A stretch of 64,000 nucleotides of DNA from Paragorgia papillata (GCA_035771165.1 JAWNZC010000119.1:62001-126000), one strand, 5' to 3'; numbered from the stretch's first letter, positions 45,095 to 55,939 are shown. Numbers and translations: made by a program. The notes: generated from the letters alone by a model not told the origin.

Positions 45095-47102
45095 TCTCAT
45101 CACCACCATCACTATCACCAACATCATCAACTCCAACATCACACCATCACTATCATCACCACCACATTATACCACATCATTACCATCACCATCATTACCA
45201 TCACCAACGTCATTTACCATCACCATCATTACCATCACCATCACCAACGTCATTTACCATCACCATCATTACCATCACCATAATTACCATCACCAACATC
45301 ACTACCATCACCATCATTACCATCACCACCAACACTAACAACATTACCACCACCATCATTACCACCACCATCGTTACCAACACCAACATTACCACCATCA
45401 TTACCATCACCACCATTATAACCACCATCATTACCACTATCATCAACACCAACATCATCGCCACCACTACCATCATCACCACCATCATTAAAACCACCAC
45501 CATTTCCATCACCAACTCCATGACCATCATCACTATCATTACCATCACAAACATGTATCAATTCCATGACCATCATTACCATCACCACCATCACAAACAT
45601 CACCACCTTCATAACCACCATCACCACCATCATTACCATCACCACCATCATCACCATCACAACCTTCATAACCATCACAAACATCACAAACATCACCACC
45701 TTCATAACCATCACAAACATCACCACCTTCATAACCACCATCATTACCATCACCACAAACATTACCATTGATCATCATCATTATGATTGATCATCACCAT
45801 AATTACCATTGATCATCCCCATCAATCATCACCATTAAAACCATTGATCACCACCATCATTACAATTGATCACTACCATCATCACCATCATTACCACCAT
45901 TACCATTGATAATCACCATCAATACCATTGACCACCAACATCAATACCATTCATTTGATCATCACCATCATTACAATTGATCACCACCATCATTACCATT
46001 AATAATCACAATCATTACCATTGATCATCACCATCATTACCATTGATCACCGCCATCATTACCATTGATCACCGCCATCATTACCATTGATCATCACCAT
46101 CATTACATTGATCATCACCATCATTCCCATTGATCATCACCATCATTCCCATTGATCATCAACATCATTACCATTGATCATCACCATCATTACCATTGAT
46201 CATCACCATCATTACCATTGATCACCGCCATCATTACCATTGATCACCGCCATCATTACCATTGATCATCACCATCATTCCCATTGATCATCACCATCAT
46301 TCCCATTGATCATCACCATCATTACCATTGATCATCAACATCATTACCATTGATCATCACCATCATTACCATTGATCATCACCATCATTACCATTGACCA
46401 CCAACATCAATACCATTCATTGATCATCACCGTCATTACAATTGATCACCACCATCATTACCATTAATCATCACAATCATTAGCACTGATCATCACCATC
46501 ATTACAATTGATCACCACCATCATTACCATTGATCATCACAATCATTACCATTGATCATCACCATCATTACCATTGATCACCAACATCAATACCATTGAT
46601 AATCACCATCATTACACTTTGATCATCACCATCATTATCATTGATCATTACCATTGATCATCACCATCATTACCATTGATCATCACCATCATTACCATTG
46701 ATCATCACCATCATTACCATTGATCACCACCATCATTACCATTGATCATCACCATCATTACCATTGATCATCACCATCATTACCATTGATCATCATCATC
46801 ATTACCATTGATCATCACCATCATTACCATTGATCATTACCATTGACCACCAACATCAATACCATTCACTGATCATCACCATCATTACAATTGATCACCA
46901 CCATCATTACCATTAATCATCACAATCATTAGCATTGATCATCACCATCATTACAATTGATCACCACCATCATTACCATTGATCACCACCATCATTACCA
47001 TTGATCATCACCATCATTACCATTGATCATCACCATCATTATCATTGATCATCATCATTATTACCATTGATCATCACCATCAATACTACCATCACCATCA
47101 AT
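45095..47102. repeat. 22-bp satellite CATCACCATCATTACCATTGAT
   Basis: A leading part of short CAT/CAC units (45095-45780) gives way to a regular 22-bp repeat (TTGAT at 46021, 46043, 46065). Blocks such as GACCACCAACATCAATACCA recur, marking higher-order duplication. Several ORFs (poly His/Ile/Thr or Met/Val/Asp/Gly) are artefacts. Confidence 0.95.
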
Positions 47103-47653
47103 CAGTGCTGTGAGTAACTTCATTACAAGTAACTAGTTACAGTAACTAGTTACATTTTTAAGTAACTGTAACTGAAACTAGTTACTTTTTCTGAAGAAGT
47201 AACTGTAACTATAACTAGTTACTTTTTGAAGAAGTAACTATAACTAGTTACTTTTTTAAAGAACTGTAACTAGTTACAATATTTGGTTTAAAAATGTGAC
47301 TATAGTTACTGATTTTCAGTTGAGGATGTCATTCTTTCTTGATAAAAATGGTTTTGATATAATAATAAAGGTACATTATGTACACATTTGACTATTTCTG
47401 CTTAGTGACAACTATATTTAGGCATTTAGTTGTAAAAACATAATTATGGTACTGGCATCTGAAACCAGTAATTTCTTTGTTGATTCTAGTAACACGGACA
47501 AAGGAATGTTACAACTAGTTACACAATTTTTGAAGTAACTTTGTAACTGTAACTAGTTACTTTCTTTTCATTGTAACTTATATCGGTAACTAGTTACTTT
47601 TCTAATGATGTAACTGTAACTAGTTACAAAAATTATGTAACTTTTACAGCACC
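47103..47653 (-). mobile_element. hAT-type MITE, copy 2, inside satellite
   Basis: Reverse-complement copy of 2377-2947 (551 bp), flanked by an exact 8-bp duplication CCATCAAT (47095-47102 and 47654-47661) made of satellite sequence. The last TIR base(s) are eroded (CAGCACC for CAGCACTG). Confidence 0.9.
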
Positions 47654-48115
47654 CCATCAATACCATTGATCACCTCCAAAGCCACCATCATTACCATCAC
47701 CACCATCATTACTATCATCACCATCATTACTATTACCATCACAAACATCACTACCTCCAAAACCACCATCATTACCATCACCACCATCATTACTATCAAC
47801 ACCATCACCATCACAAACATCACCATCTCAATAACCACCATCATTACCATCACCACTATCATTACCATCACCAACATCACCACCACAAACATCATTACCA
47901 TCATTATCATCACCAACATCACCACCATCAGCATCACCAACATCTTTACCATCACACAAACATAATCATTATTACCATCATGTAAACATCATTACTATCA
48001 CAAACATCACCACCATCATTACCATCACAAACATCACTACCATCATTACCATCACAAACACCATTACCATCACAAACATCACCACCTCCATCATTACTAT
48101 CACCACATTACCATA
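47654..48115. repeat. CATCATTACCATCACCA satellite, part 2
   Basis: Continuation of the satellite after the MITE, with more CACAAACATCACCACC units. Confidence 0.9.
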
Positions 48116-48175
48116 ATTAATTCACTATGCAGTACATACAGTAGATATATTATTTAGTTTACTTCTGTTTGGCTC

Positions 48176-51100
48176 TTAATTGTATAATCTTACCAGCGAT
48201 CCTGAATTTGATAATTGTGACTTTTCTAAAAGTTCTATAACAATTTGTTGAAAAATCTAGCAATAGAAAAGAAAACATTACCTAGTATGAATTGACATAC
48301 AGTTTGCACCAAAAATGCATATACCACTGTCTGTACAAGGGTAATATTTATATAAGTTATAATTACATTCAATTGTGCAACACATGATTGTGAAATCCAC
48401 ATGGAAGTTAGCAAGGTTTATGCATGGTTCGGATTAAGCTGTGAACATACCACCCCCCCCCCCCCCCACCCCGTGGATTTGCATATTTTTTATTACTAAA
48501 ATGCATATTCCCCACCCTGGGCATGCATGAAAAAAAAACAATTCCCCACCCCAGGGACAACATTGACAAATAATTGCATGTAGTCAAGTTATCAAAATAT
48601 TCACGTAGATTTTAATATTTCAACATTTCAGCATCCAAACCTTAAGTGAATCAGTCTGATCAGCTTTGAAAGATTGTTCCTCACCTGCAACCATTCACTG
48701 ATGAATTGGATTGATTTTCCCTCAAATTGAAGTTGCATTTGGACACCATTTGCCAAACTGCTAGTTGTGCTTGCAGGCTTAAGGCACCAAACCCCTTGCA
48801 TGTGGGTATTTATATTCCCCACACCTCCCCCCCCCCCCCCCCCCCCCCAAGGAGGTACTACGTTTCCCCAGGGGTTGCCTGGGAGGTACCCTGCGAGTCA
48901 GAGCCCCTTTCCAACCTTATGCAAGCTTCGGGGGAAAGGGGCAGCTCTGACTCGCAGGGTACCTGGGAGGCGGATGGTCACAGCAAGAATTGAACCAATT
49001 GCATTAGACTCTACTCTAGTACTCACTTTATTAAAATGTTCAAGACTGTCTTCCCGGGCACTTGTTTCATAATATCCTGAGTATAATTGTTCAGCTTTCT
49101 GAAATAAAATAAAATAAAACATAATCTGTTGGTATCAAGATCAGATGTCTGCTAAGTATTAATTAAAAGAGTTTATTAAATTACCAAGAACTGAAGTAAT
49201 TAAGCCACATACTTAGTAATTAGGCTACTGAGGTTCGAGGCTAATGAACTAATTTAGTTCAAATTTTACCTGAAGGTTTTTGTCTTTATCTGTATATGCC
49301 CCTGCGCTTATATATACAGATAATAAAGACCATGCATTTATAACGAGCAATTCAATTCAATTCAGTTTGTATGTCATAGATAAAGACTTATGAATAACAA
49401 AGAAAAGTTAAACCGTGTGAAATTTGAACTACCGTAAGAGATGTTTTTCTATGAAGTTTTTTGAAGTTGGATTAATTACTAAATGTTTTAACTTCCTTCA
49501 TGCCTTTATAACTTTAACCCACTCCTGCCTGAGCTGGCCAAAAATGGTCCCTTTATTGCTAATACACTGTCTACCACCAGATGATTAATCACTCATCAAA
49601 GAGAGAACCCTCAGACATCCTCAGCAGCAATGAGTTAACAAGTGATTAACCTAATCCTGCCTGAGCTGGCCAAAAATGGTCCCTTTATTGCTAATACTCT
49701 GTCTAACACCAGATGATTTTACTCATCAAAGAGAGAACCCTCAGGCATTCTAGGCATGCAGCATTATGAACAAGTGATTAACCCATTCCTGCCTGAGCTG
49801 GCCAAAAATGGTCCCTTTATTATTTTACTCTGTCTAACACCAGATGATTTTACTCGCATCAAAGGAAGATTAGAACCCTCTGACAGACATTCCTAGGGGT
49901 GCCTGAGCTGGCCAAAAATGGTCACTTTATTGTTTTACTCTAGCTGTCTAACACCAGATGATTTTGACATGATAAGTTGTATGACATGTATACATTACAT
50001 GTAGTGTATGTGGTACATTTGTGAGCTTGGTGTAATGTAACAGATGTTCGGTGGACGTTCGTCAAGCTCAGATGATTTTACTCATCAAAGAGAGAACCCT
50101 CAGAATCCATTCCTGCCTGAGCTGGCCAAAAATGGTTCCTTTATTGTTTCACTCTGTCTAACACCAGATGATTTGACTCATCAAAGAGGGAACCCTCAGC
50201 CATCCTAGGCAGCAATGAGTTAACAAGTGATTAACCCATTCCTGCCTGAGCTGGCCAAAAATGGTTCCTTTATTGTTTTATTCTGTCTAACACCAGATGA
50301 TTTTACTCATCAAAGAGAGAACCCTCAGATATCCTAGACAGCAATAGATAATTAAATAGTAATAATTATGTCTCAAATGTTTTCTGTAATTAAGACTTTG
50401 ATATTTACATGTTCAGCTTCTTCGCTTCTTACGCATCTCTTTTTGTCAGTTTTATTTCCAATTATAATTTTTGATGGTGAATAAGTTGTATTCTAAAGAA
50501 AAATGAACAACAACAAGATAATCCTATAGCTGCATACGGTACAGGGTATATCTAACATTGAAAACAGAAACTTTCTGGTACCGGTAGTACGTACTTCAGC
50601 ATGGTCAAGAATTTCCATCCAATTGTCAATATTTCTAAAACTACCATCTTTCGAAACATCAAAGCACACTATAACACACTAAAATATTAAGACAACAGGT
50701 TAATTAATAAATGAGTACTATGGCACTGCTGATTACTAAGCTGGTCATCTGATCATCGACATTTATCATAACATTGTCATCACCATCATAACCACCACCA
50801 TCATAACCATCATCACCATCATAACCACCACCATCATTACAGGGTTCAAAATAATGTTTCATGTTACGCCAGTCATGGTGACTGGTCAGTTCCAATTGTG
50901 ATCATGCAGTCAAAGGTGATTTTTGACCAGTCAAATTTCACTGAGCCCTAGCTGTCATTCACCACCAACATTATCATCAACATCGTTATCACCAACACCA
51001 TCACTATTACCACCATCAGCAGCACCACCACCATAATAATAATTACCACCACCACTATCATCATAATTATTATCACCACCATTACCACCACCATCATATC

Positions 51101-52679
51101 ACTACCATTATATTGTTAATAGGTTAGATATTATAATTCATTTATGTTAATATATTCATAATTCTAGTATATATTCATGACTGTAAAGCATGAGAAATAT
51201 TATTAAACAAGTAGATGTTTAACAATATCACCACCACTACCACCATCATCACCACCACCATCACCACCATCATCAGTCATCATCACCACCATCACCACCA
51301 TTATCAGTCATCATCACCACCATCATCATCATCACCATCATCACCATCATCACCACCACTACCATCATCATCACCATCATATCCACCATCATCATCACCA
51401 TCATCACCACCACCACTACCACCATCATCACCACCACTACCACCATCATCACCACCACTACCACCATCATCACCACCACTACCACCATCATCACCACCAC
51501 TACCACCATCATCACCACCACTACCACCATCATCACCATCACCACCATCATCAGTCATCATCACCACCACCACCATCACCACCATTATCAGTCATCATCA
51601 CCACCATCATCATCATCACCATCATCACCATCATCACCACCACTACCATCATCATCACCATCATATCCACCATCATCATCACCATCATCACCACCACTAC
51701 CACCATCATATCCACCATCATATCACCACCACTATCACCACAACCACCATCATCACCACCACCATCATCATTGTCATGATATAAACTGATAACTGATTTA
51801 CCTTGGCATCTTTCATATATGATGCTGAAACTGTTCGAAACTTTTCACCACCAGGTGCATCCCTGATGTAAATAAATGAATAAAAATACATTGAATGAAA
51901 GATCTAGGGAGAGTTTCTGTTTTTTTTCATCAAAATAATACAATACAATAAATCTTTATTTTAACTAAAAAATGAGGCTTAATTATTAGGCCTCTAGCCA
52001 TAAGCTAAGTACAATTGAGTAAAAAGAAATTAAAAATTAATTTATATTTACCATAGTTGTAACTCGACTTGGTGGCCCTGAACATTCATTCTTTTTTTCT
52101 TAATTGTTTCTAAAGAATTGAAATAAATTGTCTATGAAATGACAGTGTTTCCCTAGCTATTTAATAAATGCATTGGTCTGCAATGCTTCAAGAGGTGTTC
52201 ATATATATATATATATATATTGTTCAATCTACAGACATGGTGTTTCACTGTACTACGACAGCTCATCAGTGTAGCTTGGAACAATCTGAATGAATTTCAT
52301 CAATTACTTATACACATGCGATTGTCGGTGATAACCACATGTGGGATGGCATCAGTGAAGTACATTCAGATAGCGTGAAGTGTGCATGGGCCCAGAGTGC
52401 TCAAACTTCCACAAGGGTAGTGAGCATTGCATTATCGCTAATAGGTAGGTACCCACACTCACACATATATATATATATATATACAAAGTATAAAGTATAG
52501 TTTTACCTTAAAGTCTTCGCTACCAGAGGTTTCACCCTAAACGGTCGCCTGATGATCCCGTTTAGGGTGAAACCTCTGGTAGCGAAGACTTTAAGGTAAA
52601 ACTATACTTTATACTTTGTATTTTGCTCTATCTATATATGGTATTGAGCACTCTCTAACATTTCGTGAACCATAACTCA

Positions 52680-52717
<38 letters not shown>

Positions 52718-53888
52718 TTGTTTCCAAGCTACACTGATGAGCTGTTGTACAGCGAAACACCGTGTCTGTAGATTGAACTATATATATATATATATATATG
52801 TATATAATAAAAATAAAGTGACATGGTTTCTCTTTCGGCTTGGTTTATTGCATACATCAGTGCATCCCTGATGTAAATAAATGAATAAAAATATATTGAA
52901 TGAAAAGAAAGAGAGGGAGAGTTTCTGGTTTTTTTTTTATCAAAATAACACAACGTCTTATTATTATTTGCTCTACTGAATGGTATTGAGCACTCTCGAC
53001 ACACAAGCAGAACATATCCTCTTGTATAGGTATGTATATATATATATATATATATGATGATCCCGTTTAGGGTGAAACCTCTGGTAGCGAAGACTTTAAG
53101 GTAAACTATACTTCATGCTTTGTATTTTGCTCTATCTATATATGGTATTGAGCACTCTCTAACATTTCGTGAACCAAAACTCACTTATATATATATATAT
53201 ATATATATAATAAGTGAGTTTTGGTTCACGAAATGTTAGAGAGTGCTCAATACCATATATAGATAGAGCAAAATACAAAGTATGAAGTATTTTTTTTTAA
53301 GGTAAAACTATACTTCATACTTTATATATATATATATATATATATATTGTTAATGAAATATTGTGTTTATATGTACAAAAAAGCGTAATTTGCTACATTA
53401 ATGAACAATTAATTGATACATTTCAAATTCAAAGACAATTAACCTATCATAATTCAGTCCATATTCCATCATAAAAATTATGTATCAAAAGTACAGCAAA
53501 ATAAGTTGACAAAGAAATTTCCTGCTCGTTAACAAACAGAAGATATTGCCAGATCACATGTTTACAATGTCATTCATACTTCAATAAAACTCCTATAATC
53601 CCTCAAAATTAATATCGAACAAGACTTTCTTCAAAGTAAACCGCACTTTTTCATTAAAAATCACTGATATATCCTTTTAATATACACAAGAAACTTTGCA
53701 CAATCCCACTAGCTTAAACTAAAGAATTATGATAAATATTTATTAAAATATAAGGTCAGCTGCTTACCGCCTGTTACTGTGGATATAAATGTCGGGTTAA
53801 ATTGTTCTCCCAGAAATCGACTTAAAACAGATGTCTTGCCAACACCACTGTCTCCGATCAGCACAACTTTAAATACTACAAGACTCAT
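48176..53888 (-). CDS. Rab-family small GTPase with aberrant switch II
   Basis: Seven exons join in one frame: 53888-53768, 52109-52052, 51862-51802, 50678-50595, 50492-50409, 49098-49027, 48256-48194, all with GT-AG introns. They give 181 residues: [20 protein letters not shown] (P-loop GDSGVGKT, 12-19), [16 protein letters not shown] (45-60 region), then [46 protein letters not shown] (NKxD 121-124), YYETSA (147-150) and [14 protein letters not shown]. Order and spacing are those of Rab GTPases, membrane-traffic switches. The G3 motif should be WDTAGQE; here it is WDAPGGE, so the catalytic Gln is Gly and GTP hydrolysis is probably impaired. The C-terminus is open: either a stop 5 codons after 48194 (TAA 48176-48178, no prenylation cysteine) or splicing at GTAAGA to an unseen last exon. 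Splicing is more typical. Confidence 0.83.
48451..48476. repeat. poly-C tract
   Basis: CCCC-rich tract in the last Rab-like intron. Another is at 48827-48848. Confidence 0.8.
48886..48966. repeat. hairpin GGTACCCTGCGAGTCAGAGC
   Basis: Arms 48888-48911 and 48939-48963 are inverted copies (TACCCTGCGAGTCAGAG / CTCTGACTCGCAGGGTA). Small foldback MITE in an intron. Confidence 0.75.
49505..50345 (+). repeat. about 125-bp tandem units, CCTGCCTGAGCTGGCC
   Basis: Six to seven diverged copies of CCTGCCTGAGCTGGCCAAAA, TGGTCCCTTTATTG, CTGTCTAACACCAGATGATT, AAAGAGAGAACCCTCAG, in the intron between Rab exons 5 and 6. The CTGTCTAACACCAGA part is the 25-bp satellite motif of 34630-35445. Confidence 0.9.
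50755..51110. repeat. CAC/CAT simple repeats, two blocks
   Basis: 50770-50840 (CATCATAACCACCAC) and 50955-51105 (ACCACCATCA) in the Rab-like intron 3. Confidence 0.85.
51220..51775. repeat. CACCACTACCACCATCAT minisatellite
   Basis: About 555 bp of CAC/CAT/TAC units with an internal duplication (TCATCAGTCATCATCACC at 51268, 51302, 51546 and 51590). It ends about 25 bp before the donor of Rab exon 3. The 189-codon frame is an artefact. Confidence 0.93.
52221..52440 (-). mobile_element. retrozyme-like unit, copy 2
   Basis: About 90 percent identical by eye to 3600-3806 and in the same orientation relative to its flanking (TA)n. Ribozyme at 52229-52274. Confidence 0.65.
52229..52274 (-). ncRNA. 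hammerhead ribozyme, minus strand, slightly diverged
   Basis: Minus strand: CTACA, CTGATGA, stem II GCTGT loop CGTAGT ACAGT (G-U closing pair), GAA, stem III ACA CCA TGT, cleavage C, return TGTAG. All core residues are kept; the loop is longer than in the other copies. Confidence 0.75.
52488..52680 (+). repeat. Penelope-like terminal repeat, inverted arrangement
   Basis: 52490-52540 is the reverse complement of 52559-52620 (CTTTAAGGTAAAACTATACT; TTTAGGGTGAAACCTCTGG). The sequence continues to TATGGTATTGAGCACTCTC and TTCGTGAACCA, strings repeated at 53140-53180 and inverted at 53215-53265. Confidence 0.7.
52545..52585 (+). ncRNA. hammerhead-like ribozyme, second class
   Basis: Stem I strand TCGC (52545-52548), core CTGATGA (52549-52555), stem II CCC GTTTA GGG (52557-52567), core GAA (52569-52571), stem III ACC TCT GGT (52572-52580), A cleavage nucleotide (52581), return GCGA (52582-52585). 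It has the same architecture and the same odd non-Watson-Crick stem-II closing position as 9854-9893, with compensatory changes in stems II and III. Confidence 0.65.
52681..52715. repeat. (TA)n microsatellite
   Basis: Directly upstream of the plus-strand hammerhead. Others at 52200-52220, 52465-52490, 52782-52805, 53035-53055, 53186-53210 and 53322-53348. Confidence 0.9.
52729..52771 (+). ncRNA. hammerhead ribozyme (type I), plus strand
   Basis: CTACA (52729-52733), CTGATGA (52734-52740), stem II GCTGT TGT ACAGC (52741-52753), GAA (52754-52756), stem III ACA CCG TGT (52757-52765), cleavage C (52766), return TGTAG (52767-52771). Complete core and all stems paired. Only the ribozyme-containing end of the unit is present, flanked by (TA)n on both sides. 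Confidence 0.85.
52850..52945 (-). repeat. partial duplication of Rab exon-3 acceptor region
   Basis: GTGCATCCCTGATGTAAATA and the adjoining intron sequence to TTTTTATCAAAATAA repeat 51855-51945. Only the first few exon bases are included, so it is a decoy acceptor rather than an exon. Confidence 0.7.
53041..53350. repeat. Penelope-like terminal repeat fragments, inverted pair between (TA)n tracts
   Basis: GATGATCCCGTTTAGGGTG (truncated hammerhead, missing the first core bases) to TTCGTGAACC, then, after (TA)n, the inverse from GGTTCACGAAATG to AAAATACAAAGTATGAAG. Confidence 0.7.
53350..53765. other. intron 1 of the Rab-like gene, no repeat recognised
   Basis: AT-rich, no exon signal on either strand that fits the flanking phases. 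Confidence 0.4.
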
Positions 53889-54374
53889 CTCGCTTTACAT
53901 TTATAAGACAACGGTCTTTATTTCTTCGCCATGTCTTGGCAACTATAGTTATTATATGTTCAATAATTTCCATGCAGGAAGTTGAAATAATTATTGATGT
54001 TCTGAGAACACACACCTCTCAGATTACAAAGAAATCCTCTACTTTTCCTAGGGAAATTAAAATTAAATTTCTTTGGACTTTTAATATATATTATTATCAA
54101 ACATAAAATTTCCAAATCAAGGTCAAAAAATAAGACACAAAACTCAATAGAACTTAATAGTTAATGTTAATATAGCGTTCGAAATTTTAATAGCACATTT
54201 TAACCAAGTAAACCATATTCCAGTCAAACCCTGGCGGGTATCAAACCGGATATCCGGCTTTACCGCGCGACCTATTGAAAATAGAAATATTTAACAGCAT
54301 AGTCCCCAATCTCGAGCCCATAGTCACCCCCTTTTTGGTCAGCGGGAGAGCGCGGGGGAGATTCTGGGAGCAGG

Positions 54375-54822
54375 GTTTGGCATAGCCTGGTTCCCTGGCC
54401 CAATTTCAAAAGAAATAAGGGCCAGGTAACCACTAATCTCATTCTCGCGTCATCAGGGCTAAATCCACTTATGACGATTGCAGTTTTACTCATAGCCACT
54501 AAAAACGCGCGAAAATTTAACCAATAGGAAAGCAGAAGTCTTTAGTGGTTACCTGGCCCATATTCTTTGATTGGGCCAGGGTACCAGGCTAGGTTTGGCA
54601 TAGCCTGGTACCCTGGCCCAATTTCAAAAGAAATAAGGGCCAGGTAACCACTAATCTCATTCTCGCGTCATCGGGGCTAAATCCACTTATGACGATTGCA
54701 GTTTTACTCATAGCCACTAAAAACGCGCGAAATTTCAACCAATAGGGAAGCAGAAGTCTTTAGTGGTTACCTGGCCCATATTCTTTGATTGGGCCAGGGT
54801 ACCAGGCTAGGTTTGGCAGTGC
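54375..54822. mobile_element. tandem pair of GGTACCCTGGCCC foldback MITEs
   Basis: Two units of 218 bp (TTTGGCATAGCCTGG at 54376 and 54594), nearly identical. Each is a hairpin: GCCTGGT.CCCTGGCCCAA at one end and its inverse TTGGGCCAGGGTACCAGGC at the other. A diverged single copy is at 19768-19975. Confidence 0.85.
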
Positions 54823-54849
54823 TTTCCCCGCACGAGGAGGCCCCTACAC

Positions 54850-55720
54850 GCGATAAGTCCCCTACCATATATGGTATGGTGGCCAGCGCCATTTTGTGCT
54901 GTGGCGTTCATTACAAATGGCGGTGTATTGCGATCATTTTTTTATTTGATTAAAAGAATCATTCTTTCAGAAAATGACACACATAGTAATATATTATCAG
55001 GTATGTTATTTGTTTCAATTATCCAAACAAGAAAGTTTTTGTTCTCGTGATATTTTTTAGGAACATTTGTCTTGGAATTTAATATAAATATGAGTCATGA
55101 GTGAGATCTTTGTATTTTTTGTCCATGTGTTGAATTCATGTGTTGGTATTCGTGAAATAGTGCGATGTTAGTCCTAATGTAATATGTTTAATATAAACAA
55201 AGAAGAGTATATTTAGTGGGCTAATTTTAGCAGAGATGCTTCGCCCGACGCCCATTCCCTTACTGTATGGACTTCTAAAATTGTCAAACCCACAGTATAC
55301 GTGACTGTTATTAGTGGCATGTTTCATACATTTGCCAGTTTTCTTCGAACTGTTATACAGTTCGATATCTAGACTTCAGTTCACCTAATAGAATATTATA
55401 AATTAAAATTATAAAATATTTCACATGCAGCAATCTCCAGGTTTGGCTGTCAATCTCCATTCTCCAGGTTTTTTATCATTATATTGTAAAATCTCCAGAT
55501 TTAGTGTTTGGTAAAGTTGGCAGGTCTGTATACCATTTCTTCATTTAAGTGAGTCTATGTAGTTAGACCAACTAGTATTTTTTTCTAGATAAAAGCATTT
55601 ACAAAATGTGAAGATTTTTAATAACTATTGGGAATCAAACTCATATAAATATGGCTGAATGTATTATGTATACAGGTATGTAATAGTCTTTTCGAAATAA
55701 CTAATGTATGTTCCCATGTA
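54850..55720. other. no supported gene; possible promoter region upstream of the Rab-like gene
   Basis: 54890-54940 has a GC-richer GCCGCCATTT-like stretch (AATGGCGGTG; CCAGCGCCATTTTGTGC). No exon recognised. 55350-55520 has repeated ATCTCCAGGTTT motifs. Confidence 0.35.
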
Positions 55721-55726
55721 TAAATA

Positions 55727-55842
55727 GATCATACACAAGGAGGAGTGTTTCATCAGGATATCCAAACACCGAGACGTTCTTGAACAAACTTTTGAGGTGT
55801 TTGGATTTCCTGATGAAACACTCCTCCAAGTGTATGATATAG
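55727..55842. repeat. inverted repeat with arms of about 45 bp
   Basis: GGAGGAGTGTTTCATCAGGA (55739) is mirrored by TCCTGATGAAACACTCCTCC (55808). The right arm continues as an open stretch VFGFPDETLLQVYDIAS ... RKQQWLCATRRLPVW up to the LINE fragment. I do not recognise that protein piece; it could be a degraded exon. Confidence 0.65.
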
Positions 55843-55939
55843 CATCTGAAAGCATATGGCGTAAGCAACAGTGGCTGTGCGCTACTAGGAGATTACCTGT
55901 CTGGAAGCAGAGAGTGAAAATCTGGGATACATACTGTAC

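Noticed and set aside
45210..45768. Met/Val- and Gly/Asp-rich frames of 114-172 codons
   Set aside because: Products of the CATCATTACCATCAC satellite with no start context, splice sites or domain.
48628..48822. Candidate Rab exon between 49027 and 48256
   Set aside because: From each possible acceptor the phase-0 reading hits a stop within 12 codons, and the exon at 48256 already continues the Rab helix in phase.
51215..51784. 189-codon His/Pro/Ser-rich open frame
   Set aside because: It lies wholly in a CAC/CAT simple repeat within an intron of the Rab-like gene. Open frames arise on both strands from the repeat.
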